This document shows, in pieces, positions 1 through 5,229 of a DNA stretch of 9,753 bases. The notes below the pieces were generated by a model, which saw nothing but the letters and a program-made list of their open reading frames with translations, did no database searches and was not told the DNA's origin. Each line of letters starts with the position of its first letter. Within the stretch, counting starts at the first letter, position 1. Both the position numbers and the translations under genes were made by a program. This DNA is from Gemmatimonadota bacterium (lineage in GTDB: Bacteria; Gemmatimonadota; Gemmatimonadetes; Longimicrobiales; Gaopeijiaceae): positions 1 to 9,753 of the forward strand of contig WGEM01000291.1 of assembly GCA_015492755.1 (NCBI GenBank), given 5' to 3'.

Positions 1-770
1 AGAGACAGGTATACCGTGAGGGTGAAGCTGGCGATCCCACGGGCGCCGAACTTCAGGCTGGGCTTGCCGGAGTAGTGCGGCGGACCGTCGAAAATGATGA
101 GCATATCCGCCGCCAGCCGGCCGGCGTAGCGCTCCACGGCGGCGGGAAGCACCGGCGAGCCCATCTCCTCCATGGTGTCGATGATCACCTTGATGTCGAA
201 GTCGGGCTCCACGCCGGCGGCGTCCAGCACGTCCAGCGCCCTCAGAAACTGGATGTTGGGTCCCTTGGAGTCGGACGCGGAGCGGGCGAACACCCGCCAC
301 TCCGGGTTGATCTCCTCCCGGATCCGGCTCCAGGGAATCGGCCGGAACCCGCCGTCGCCGGTGGGCTCCTTCAGCACCGTGGTGTATGGATCGGGCTGGT
401 CCCACGCCGACGGATCCACCGGCTGTCCATCTGCCTGGAGATAGACCAGGACGGTGCCGGCGGGATCGGCCACCCGGCGCTCGGCGAAGAGGAGCGGGTT
501 GCCTTCGGTGGCGAGCCGCTCGGTGGTGAACCCCCGCTTCCGGAACTCCGCCTCCAGCCAGGAGACGAGGCGCTCAATGTCGTCGGGAAAGCGCCCGTCG
601 TTGGGGAGCCCCAGGTATGCACGGAAGAGCTCCAGCGACGGCACCGCCGCCTCCTGCACCAGCGAGCGGATGCGCTCCGGCGCGAGCTGCGCGGAGGCCG
701 GCGCCGGAGACGGCAGGACGCCGATGAGGAGGACGAACATCGGCAGCACGCCACGCATCGAGATGGTCAT
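1..770 (-). CDS. Exported M20-family metallopeptidase, N-terminal 256 residues (runs off left edge)
   Basis: The N-terminal part of a zinc-dependent peptidase of the M20 (carnosinase/CPG2-like) family. The ATG at 770 is preceded by AGGAG with five bases of spacing. The protein begins with a Sec-type signal peptide (hydrophobic stretch at about residues 6-20, likely cleavage after PASA near residue 27), so it probably acts outside the cytoplasm. Visible family motifs are LQADGQPVDPSAW (111-123), the place of the usual GHxD motif; SASDSKGPN (164-172) with the bridging Asp167; DTMEEMGS (198-205) with the catalytic Glu pair; and FDGPP (227-231), followed by the GARG turn (242-245) that leads toward the lid domain. 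The first metal-ligand His of GHxD is replaced by Gln112, while Asp114 is kept. The gene follows rnhB after 82 bases and may be read from the rplS transcript. Whether it is a dipeptidase or a general exopeptidase cannot be told here. The family is clear; activity is uncertain because of the substitution and the missing C-terminus. Confidence 0.88.
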   Translation of the reverse strand, partial: MTISMRGVLPMFVLLIGVLPSPAPASAQLAPERIRSLVQEAAVPSLELFRAYLGLPNDGRFPDDIERLVSWLEAEFRKRGFTTERLATEGNPLLFAERRVADPAGTVLVYLQADGQPVDPSAWDQPDPYTTVLKEPTGDGGFRPIPWSRIREEINPEWRVFARSASDSKGPNIQFLRALDVLDAAGVEPDFDIKVIIDTMEEMGSPVLPAAVERYAGRLAADMLIIFDGPPHYSGKPSLKFGARGIASFTLTVYLS

Positions 771-852
771 GGTCTCTCCTGATGATGTGGAGGCCGCAAC
801 GAAGGGGTCCCGAACCGTCTACACCGCGAAGGCGGCGGGGTGGCGCCGTCGG

Positions 853-1476
853 CTACAGCTCCAGCGTGAACTGAGGTCCCACGAAGGTGAGGCGGTGGTG
901 CGGGCTCACTCCCAGCTCCCGGATGGCGGCCAGGTGCTCACCCGTGCCGTAGCCCATGTTGCGCTCCCAGCCGTATCCGGGGTAGCGGCGGGCGAGCCGG
1001 GCCATGAGGCGGTCCCGCGTGACCTTGGCCACGATGGACGCGCACGCCACCGAATGCACCAACCCGTCGCCCCCCACCACGGCGTCGTGCTCCCATCCCA
1101 GCTCCCGCACCGGAAGGCCGTCCACCACCACGCGGTCCGGGCGGAGGGGGAGGGCGTCCAGCGCCCGTCGCATGGCCAGCGTGGTGGCCCTGAGGATGTT
1201 ATTCCGGTCGATCTCGCGCACCGACGCCGCCCCCACGGAAACACCCCGGGCGGTACGCAGGATGCGGGCACAGATCTCTTCGCGCGCGGCGGCCCCGAGG
1301 CGTTTGGAGTCGTCCGCGCCGTCCACGAAGCCCCCGGGCGGGAGCACCACCGCCGCCGCCACCACGGGGCCCGCCAGCGGACCGCGCCCCGCTTCGTCCA
1401 CACCCGCCACCAGAAGCTCGCGGCCCCAGAACCTGCGCTCGTATTCGAGCGGGTCCGGGGGCCGCGAATCAGGCAT
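853..1476 (-). CDS. rnhB: Ribonuclease HII
   Basis: RNase HII cleaves RNA-DNA hybrids and single ribonucleotides embedded in DNA, starting ribonucleotide excision repair in the cytoplasm. All family hallmarks are present: [20 protein letters not shown] near the N-terminus (carboxylates Asp and Glu of VDEAGRG), DDSKRL, VVVDG with the third Asp, [20 protein letters not shown] with the fourth, and the [14 protein letters not shown] segment of the C-terminal part. These give an intact DEDD active site. The ATG at 1476 gives 207 residues, normal for the family, and has GGTG four bases upstream. A GTG at 1491 would add five residues but has no recognisable ribosome binding site. It lies directly downstream of rplS, as in many bacteria, and is very probably cotranscribed with it. 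Identity is secure; only the start codon is in doubt. Confidence 0.96.
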   Translation of the reverse strand: MPDSRPPDPLEYERRFWGRELLVAGVDEAGRGPLAGPVVAAAVVLPPGGFVDGADDSKRLGAAAREEICARILRTARGVSVGAASVREIDRNNILRATTLAMRRALDALPLRPDRVVVDGLPVRELGWEHDAVVGGDGLVHSVACASIVAKVTRDRLMARLARRYPGYGWERNMGYGTGEHLAAIRELGVSPHHRLTFVGPQFTLEL

Positions 1477-1500
1477 GTTCACCGGCGACACGCCGGGATG

Positions 1501-1854
1501 TCAGCGACTCGTGCGCTTCTCCCGGATGCGGGCGGCCTTCCCGCGCCGGCCTCGGAGGTAGTACAGCTTCGCGCGCCGCACGCGGCCGCGGCGAACCACC
1601 TCGATGCCCGCCACCGTGGGGGCGTGCAGCGGGAAGATGCGCTCCACGCCGATTCCGCTGGAGATCTTGCGGACGGTGAAGGTCTCGTCCACACCGCCGC
1701 CCTTGCGAGCGATGCAGACGCCCTCGAAGGCCTGGATGCGCTCTTTGGTGCCCTCCCGGACCCGGTAGAGCACGCGAACGGTGTCACCCGGAGCGAACTC
1801 GGGGATGTCCTCCCGGAGTTGCTCTTTCTCGATTTCTTTGATGATCTCGGACAT
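1501..1854 (-). CDS. rplS: 50S ribosomal protein L19
   Basis: L19 is a large-subunit protein located at the 30S-50S interface. The protein has the standard architecture: [12 protein letters not shown] at the N-terminus, FAPGDTVRV, the [17 protein letters not shown] beta-barrel segment, [20 protein letters not shown], and the basic [16 protein letters not shown]-terminus. The start is taken as the ATG at 1854, which gives 117 residues matching the usual L19 N-terminus and has GGAG seven bases upstream. A GTG four codons earlier, at 1866, lies inside that ribosome binding site and is unlikely to be used. Normally rplS directly follows trmD. Here a gene on the opposite strand separates them, so rplS needs its own promoter, and a candidate is annotated at 1900-1928. 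The short gap to rnhB suggests cotranscription. Confidence 0.97.
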   Translation of the reverse strand: MSEIIKEIEKEQLREDIPEFAPGDTVRVLYRVREGTKERIQAFEGVCIARKGGGVDETFTVRKISSGIGVERIFPLHAPTVAGIEVVRRGRVRRAKLYYLRGRRGKAARIREKRTSR

Positions 1855-1899
1855 GTTCGGCTCCACGACGAGCCCGCAGGCGTTCTTGAACAGACGCGA

Positions 1900-1928
1900 A
1901 ATGTAATCTCCACTCTGCCGGACGTGAA
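1900..1928 (-). promoter_or_regulatory. Candidate sigma70-type promoter for rplS-rnhB
   Basis: On the minus strand, TTCACG (1928-1923) and TACATT (1905-1900) are separated by exactly 17 bases. Each matches four of six consensus positions. The start of transcription would fall near 1893, giving a leader of about 40 bases before the rplS ATG. The call is supported by need: the operon upstream is interrupted by a convergent gene, so rplS cannot simply inherit the trmD transcript without reading through an antisense gene. The match is moderate and lies in a GC-rich genome whose sigma-factor preferences are unknown. Confidence 0.4.
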
Positions 1929-1932
1929 GTCC

Positions 1933-1957
1933 CGCAGGGGGCTATCGTACCCCCGCG
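1933..1957. other. Hairpin in the divergent M28 peptidase-rplS region
   Basis: An inverted repeat in the divergent intergenic region: GGGGG (1937-1941) pairs with CCCCC (1950-1954) around an eight-base loop, extended by CGC (1933-1935) with GCG (1955-1957) across a one-base bulge. No T-run follows it on either strand, so it does not look like an intrinsic terminator. It could be a regulatory element of either divergent gene, or chance in GC-rich DNA. Confidence 0.35.
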
Positions 1958-1980
1958 CCGGAGACCAAGTTGTGGGCCAT
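1942..1980 (-). CDS. Possible 12-codon leader ORF upstream of rplS
   Basis: A minus-strand ATG at 1980 opens a 12-codon frame (MAHNLVSGAGVR) ending in TAG at 1942-1944. It is preceded by GGAGGAGG, with five bases between that run and the ATG, the strongest ribosome-binding-like sequence in the intergenic region. Its stop codon falls in the loop of the hairpin at 1933-1957. The frame lies between the start of the divergent M28 gene and the candidate rplS promoter, so it would have to come from a transcript starting upstream of 1990. It could be a regulatory leader peptide, but a frame this short can arise by chance and no conservation data are available. Confidence 0.2.
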   Translation of the reverse strand: MAHNLVSGAGVR

Positions 1981-2005
1981 CCGTTCCTCCTCCAGGTGTG
2001 ACGTC

Positions 2006-3103
2006 ATGACTTCCTCCCGGCGCATCGGTTCCGTCCTGTTTCTCCTCCTCACCGCTACGTTGGGGGCCTGCGCGCCGTCCACCGACGGCGAGGCCGGCGT
2101 GGCCGAGCACCCGGCGCTGGACGACGCCGAGCTGCCCCGGGCCCAGCGCCTGGAGCGGCTCCTTTCAGTACTGGCCGCCGATTCCATGGAGGGCCGGCGG
2201 ACCGCTACGCCGGGGGCGGCGAAGGCCGCCCGGTTCCTGGCGGCGGAGCTGGAGCGCTACGGTGTGGAGCCTGCAGGGGACGACGGGTACTTCCAGCGGG
2301 TTCCGCTGGCCCGGGTGGAGGTGGCGACGCGCCGGGGACGCCGGGAGGTCCTCACCATCCCGTCCGACGCCGTGGACTTCGACACCCTTCCCCCCGACGC
2401 GCTCATCCAGGGCGAAGCCAACGTGGTGGGCATCATCCGGGGCTCCGACCCCGAGGTGGCCCACGAAGCGGTGGTGGTGGGGGCACACTTCGACCATGTG
2501 GGGATCGGCCCGGCGGTGGACGGCGACTCCATCTACAACGGAGCCGACGACGACGGTTCCGGGACGGTGGCGGTGTTGGAGATCGCCCGGGAGCTGGTGC
2601 GCGGCGCGCCGCCCCGCCGCACGGTGATCATCCTCCTCTCCACCGGCGAGGAGATGGGCCTCCTGGGGACCCGCTACTACATCGACCACCCCGTGGTGCC
2701 GCTGGAGCAGACGGTGGCGGATCTCCAGATCGAGATGATCGGTCGACCCGACTCGCTGGCGGGAGGATCCGGGCGGGGGTGGCTCACCGGGTACGAGCGG
2801 ACCACCATGGGTGATCAGCTGGCCGCCGCGGGATCGCCCATCGTTCCCGATCCCCGCCCGGAGCAAAACTTCTTCTTCCGCAGCGACAACATCGCCTTCG
2901 CGCGCCTGGGGATCCCGGCGCACACGCTCTCCTCGTTCAACCTCCACAGCGACTATCATCAGCCCTCCGACGAGGTGGACCGCATCGACTTCCAGCACAT
3001 GGCGGCGCTGGTGGAAGCGGCCATCGAAGCGGTGCGCTTCCTGGCGGACGGGCCGCGCCCGGCGTGGAAGGAAGGGGGGATGGAGGGGCTCACCCGCCGC
3101 TGA
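2006..3103 (+). CDS. Lipoprotein M28-family metallopeptidase
   Basis: A zinc aminopeptidase/carboxypeptidase-like enzyme of family M28, predicted to be anchored to a membrane as a lipoprotein. Starting at the ATG at 2006 gives 365 residues with a textbook lipoprotein signal: SSRR, a hydrophobic core, then the lipobox LGAC with Cys22. An in-frame ATG at 1970 would bury this signal behind 12 extra residues and is rejected. The M28 metal-site motifs occur in order: VVVGAHFDHVG (His161, Asp163), GADDDGSGT (bridging Asp, about 182), STGEEMGLLGT (Glu215 catalytic, Glu216 ligand), QIEMIGRPD (Glu243 where the family usually has Asp) and SDYHQPSDE (His318). The N-terminal AADSMEGRRTATPGAAKAA segment is typical of this bacterial subgroup. 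The gene is on the plus strand, divergent from rplS and convergent with trmD (23-base gap, no obvious terminator), so it splits a normally continuous ribosomal operon. The substrate is unknown; extracytoplasmic peptide degradation is likely. Confidence 0.93.
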   Translation: MTSSRRIGSVLFLLLTATLGACAPSTDGEAGVAEHPALDDAELPRAQRLERLLSVLAADSMEGRRTATPGAAKAARFLAAELERYGVEPAGDDGYFQRVPLARVEVATRRGRREVLTIPSDAVDFDTLPPDALIQGEANVVGIIRGSDPEVAHEAVVVGAHFDHVGIGPAVDGDSIYNGADDDGSGTVAVLEIARELVRGAPPRRTVIILLSTGEEMGLLGTRYYIDHPVVPLEQTVADLQIEMIGRPDSLAGGSGRGWLTGYERTTMGDQLAAAGSPIVPDPRPEQNFFFRSDNIAFARLGIPAHTLSSFNLHSDYHQPSDEVDRIDFQHMAALVEAAIEAVRFLADGPRPAWKEGGMEGLTRR

Positions 3104-3126
3104 GACGGGGCTGCTGGGACCGGCTC

Positions 3127-3822
3127 CTACGCCTCCTCGTCGGCGTCGGCCCGTTCCACCAGATCCGGCCGGCGCTCCCTGGTCAGGCGCTCCGACTGCT
3201 CCCTTCGCCACGCCTCGATGCGGGCGTGGTCGCCCGAGCGCAGCACTTCCGGCACCTCGTAGCCGCGGTAGACCGGCGGCCGCGTATAGGAGGGCGCGCT
3301 CACGTGGGTTCCGTCGTAGAAGGAATCGGTGGCAGCGGCCTCGTGGTCACCCAGCGCACCGGGGAGGAGCCGCACCACCGCATCGGTGATGGCCAGCGCG
3401 GCGATCTCGCCCCCCGACAGGACGAAGTCCCCGATGGAGACCTCCTCGGTGGCCAGGTGATCGGCCACGCGCTGGTCCACGTCCTTGTAGTGGCCGCAGA
3501 GGAGCGTGAGGTCGGGTTGGACGGCGTAGCGCACCGCATCCTCGTGGCGAAACGGCCTGCCCCGCGCGGAGAGGAGGACGATGGGACCCTCGGGCCGGAG
3601 GTCGTCCACCGCCTCGAAGAAGGGCTCGGGTTTCATCACCATGCCCGCGCCCCCGCCGTACGGCACGTCGTCCACCGTGCGGTGACGGTCGTGCGTGTAG
3701 TCCCGGAGGTCCACGATGCGGTACTCCACCAGCCCCTTCTCCGCCGCCCGCTTGGGGATGGAGAGCCCCAGGGGCCCCTCGAAGAAGGTGGGGAAGATGG
3801 TGACGATGTTGATTCGCAGCAT
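3127..3822 (-). CDS. trmD: tRNA (guanine37-N1)-methyltransferase
   Basis: TrmD uses S-adenosylmethionine to methylate G37 of tRNAs that read codons starting with C or with a preceding G, which prevents +1 frameshifting. The 231-residue protein is complete. The SPOUT trefoil-knot region is seen in LLSARGRPF (83-91), LCGHYKDVDQRVADH (108-122) and SIGDFVLSGGE (129-139). GGGAGMVMKPEP (56-67) lies before the knot. The catalytic pair corresponding to E. coli Arg154 and Asp169 appears as Arg151 and Asp166 with the same 15-residue spacing, followed by YTRPPVYRG and the C-terminal LRSGDHARIEAWR. The ATG at 3822 has GGAG five bases upstream and lies 14 bases after the rimM stop. CGHYKDVDQR in place of the enterobacterial CGRYEGIDER is, from memory, common in Gemmatimonadota and Bacteroidota. 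The gene ends next to the convergent M28 gene. Confidence 0.97.
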   Translation of the reverse strand: MLRINIVTIFPTFFEGPLGLSIPKRAAEKGLVEYRIVDLRDYTHDRHRTVDDVPYGGGAGMVMKPEPFFEAVDDLRPEGPIVLLSARGRPFRHEDAVRYAVQPDLTLLCGHYKDVDQRVADHLATEEVSIGDFVLSGGEIAALAITDAVVRLLPGALGDHEAAATDSFYDGTHVSAPSYTRPPVYRGYEVPEVLRSGDHARIEAWRREQSERLTRERRPDLVERADADEEA

Positions 3823-3836
3823 GGTCGCTCCGCAGA

Positions 3837-4379
3837 CTACAGATCCAGGAGCCCCTCGGGCGGGTCCACCACCAGCACACCCTCCGCCGGCTCCACCTCC
3901 ACCACGATCTCCCGAACGTAGGGGATCAGGATCTCCCGCCCCCCCGCCTCCACACCCAGGAGGTGCGCCGGGCTCATTTCATACACCTCGCCGACCCGGC
4001 CCACCACCTCACCCGACACGGTGCGGACCTCCAGCCCCACCAGGTCGTGCAGGAAGAGCTCGTCCTCCGCGAGGGGTCGAACCGCGTCAGCCGGTACGTA
4101 CAGATCGTACCCGCGGAGGCGCCGCGCCGTGTCGCGGTCGTCCACACCCCGGAACTGCACCAGGAAGCCGGCGTTGGCAGGGCGGACCGTGTCGACGCGG
4201 AGCGGCGGCAGATCCGGATCCGGCTGGTCCCGCTCCGGCCCACCCATACGCAGAACCACCCCGGGGACGAACATGTCCTCGGGGTGGTCCGTGAGGGAGG
4301 TCACCAGCACCTCGCCCCGCGTGCCGTGCGCCTTGGCGATGGTTCCGACGGCGAGGAAGTCGGGGCGGCGCCGGGCCAT
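3837..4379 (-). CDS. rimM: Ribosome maturation factor RimM
   Basis: RimM assists assembly of the 30S head region, binding S19 and acting in 16S rRNA processing. The 180-residue protein shows the N-terminal RimM barrel with GTIAKAHGTRGEVLV (12-26) and the linker-proximal LRGYDLYVPA segment. The C-terminal PRC-barrel-like domain begins at LAEDELFLHDLVGLEV and contains the EILIPYVREIV stretch. It sits between rpsP (17 bases upstream) and trmD (14 bases downstream) in the classical order. There is no purine-rich ribosome binding site just before the ATG: the preceding bases are pyrimidine-rich (CTCCCTTC). Translation may therefore be coupled to termination of rpsP, which ends in GAG/AAG-rich codons. 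Identity is secure. Confidence 0.96.
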   Translation of the reverse strand: MARRRPDFLAVGTIAKAHGTRGEVLVTSLTDHPEDMFVPGVVLRMGGPERDQPDPDLPPLRVDTVRPANAGFLVQFRGVDDRDTARRLRGYDLYVPADAVRPLAEDELFLHDLVGLEVRTVSGEVVGRVGEVYEMSPAHLLGVEAGGREILIPYVREIVVEVEPAEGVLVVDPPEGLLDL

Positions 4380-4396
4380 GAAGGGAGACGCCGAAG

Positions 4397-5035
4397 CTAC
4401 TCCGACTTCTCCTCGTCCGCGCCCTCGTCGGCGGTGGCCTCCTCCGCCTCGGCAGCGGGCACCTCCTCCGCCTCAGCGGCCGGCGTCTCCTCAGCCTCGG
4501 CAGCCGGCGCCTCCTCAGCCTCCGCGGCGGGCGCCTCCTCAGCCTCGGCAGCCGGCGCCTCCCCAACCTCAGAAGCCGGGGCCTCCTCGGCCTCCGCGGC
4601 GGGCTCTTCGGCCTCAGCCTCCTCAGGCGCAGCCTCGGCCTCAGCCTCTGCGGCAGGCTCCTCCGAGGGGGCTTCGGCCTCGGCGGTCTCCGCGGAAGCC
4701 TTCGCCTCCGCGGCTCGGCGGGCCGCAAGCTCCTCCGCCCGTTTCGCCTTCCGCTCCTCCAGGTCCACCTCGCCCACCGCCACCTTGGCGTCTCCGCCCT
4801 TGCGGGCCTTGTTGATGAGCGAGCGCACCGTGTCGGACGGCTCGGCGCCCTCCGCCAGCCAGTACTCCACGCGCTCCATGTTCAGCACGATACGGGCGGG
4901 ATGCGAGAGAGGCTTGTAGTAGCCCAGCGTCTCCACGAACCGCCCGTCACGGGGCGACTGGCTGTCGGCCACCACCACCCGGTAGTGCGCCTGCTTCTTC
5001 CGGCCCATGCGCCGGAGTCGAATCTTTACGGCCAT
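4397..5035 (-). CDS. rpsP: 30S ribosomal protein S16 with long acidic Ala/Glu repeat tail
   Basis: S16 is a small-subunit protein needed for 30S body assembly. Residues 1 to about 85 are an ordinary S16: [20 protein letters not shown], then [38 protein letters not shown] and the KARKGG turn. Most bacterial S16 proteins end soon after, at about 80-100 residues, but this one has 212. Residues 88-115 form a charged, probably helical linker rich in Glu, Lys, Arg and Ala. From about 116 to the end the protein is almost only Ala, Glu and Pro, with a period-8 repeat (unit EAPAAEAE) covering 143-206. The tail is strongly acidic and probably disordered or loosely helical. S16 tails of Ala/Glu type are known in some actinobacteria, so an extension as such is not unique. 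The start ATG has AAGGA 12 bases upstream, a rather long spacing. First gene of an rpsP-rimM-trmD unit. Confidence 0.96.
   Translation of the reverse strand: MAVKIRLRRMGRKKQAHYRVVVADSQSPRDGRFVETLGYYKPLSHPARIVLNMERVEYWLAEGAEPSDTVRSLINKARKGGDAKVAVGEVDLEERKAKRAEELAARRAAEAKASAETAEAEAPSEEPAAEAEAEAAPEEAEAEEPAAEAEEAPASEVGEAPAAEAEEAPAAEAEEAPAAEAEETPAAEAEEVPAAEAEEATADEGADEEKSE
4418..4609 (-). repeat. 24-bp tandem repeat encoding the S16 tail
   Basis: About eight imperfect 24-bp units encode the period-8 peptide EAPAAEAE and variants ([40 protein letters not shown]). The three central units are identical at protein level, while their DNA alternates between GCAGCC-like and GCGGCG-like codons for the Ala pairs. 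That points to duplication followed by synonymous drift. The phase is kept in frame throughout. The copy number is likely to vary between relatives by slippage. Confidence 0.85.
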
Positions 5036-5097
5036 CGTCTCAGGTTATCCTTGCGATCGATCCGCGCCGCCCACCCGTGGACGACGGGGCCCCGGGG

Positions 5098-5115
5098 CTC
5101 GCGCACGCGCGCGAG
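5098..5115 (-). promoter_or_regulatory. Leader hairpin upstream of rpsP
   Basis: A perfect 7-bp stem (CTCGCGC / GCGCGAG) with a four-base loop lies 63 bases before the rpsP start. CCCC (5090-5093) and GGGG (5122-5125) flank it and could extend the structure across internal bulges. It has no T-run, so it is not a terminator. It would lie in the transcript leader if the candidate promoter at 5136-5164 is used, and could be an mRNA structure tied to ribosomal protein control. This is inference; GC-rich DNA yields such stems easily. Confidence 0.3.
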
Positions 5116-5135
5116 GCGCTCGGGGACAGACGTAT

Positions 5136-5164
5136 ACGATAAAAGCATGGCCCCCGGGTGTACA
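5136..5164 (-). promoter_or_regulatory. Candidate promoter for rpsP-rimM-trmD
   Basis: On the minus strand, TGTACA (5164-5159) and TATCGT (5141-5136) are separated by 17 bases. They sit in the only A/T-rich patch of the 194-base gap between ffh and rpsP. The start of transcription would be near 5129, with a leader of about 94 bases. The match to sigma70 consensus is moderate. The rest of 5036-5229 holds the leader hairpin and the weak AAGGA ribosome binding site. I see no SRP RNA, KH-domain gene or clear ffh terminator in it. Confidence 0.35.
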
Positions 5165-5229
5165 GGTGAGCCGGGGCCTATCGGGCGCGGGTGCGGTACG
5201 CATCCATCCGTTCGACCGCCGCCGGGACC

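Noticed and set aside
454..2001. A 515-codon plus-strand frame across M20, rnhB and rplS
   Set aside because: Antisense shadow of three recognised genes, with no family motif and no ribosome binding site.
1970..2005. Earlier in-frame ATG for the M28 gene
   Set aside because: It would place 12 residues before a perfect lipoprotein signal peptide. The ATG at 2006 gives the expected short basic N-terminus.
1999..2006. TGACGTCA palindrome at the M28 start codon
   Set aside because: An eight-base palindrome is expected by chance at this scale, and there is no second copy or known regulator to support an operator.
3963..4919. Plus-strand frame encoding a Ser/Ala/Gly repeat protein (SASAAGAS units)
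   Set aside because: It is the reverse complement of the S16 tail repeat. Its periodicity is fully explained by the rpsP coding frame, which has a conserved S16 domain.
5036..5229. Search for a 4.5S/SRP RNA or KH-domain gene next to ffh and rpsP
   Set aside because: No GGAAG-type SRP RNA apical loop and no open frame with a GxxG motif is visible; the gap holds only a candidate promoter and a hairpin.
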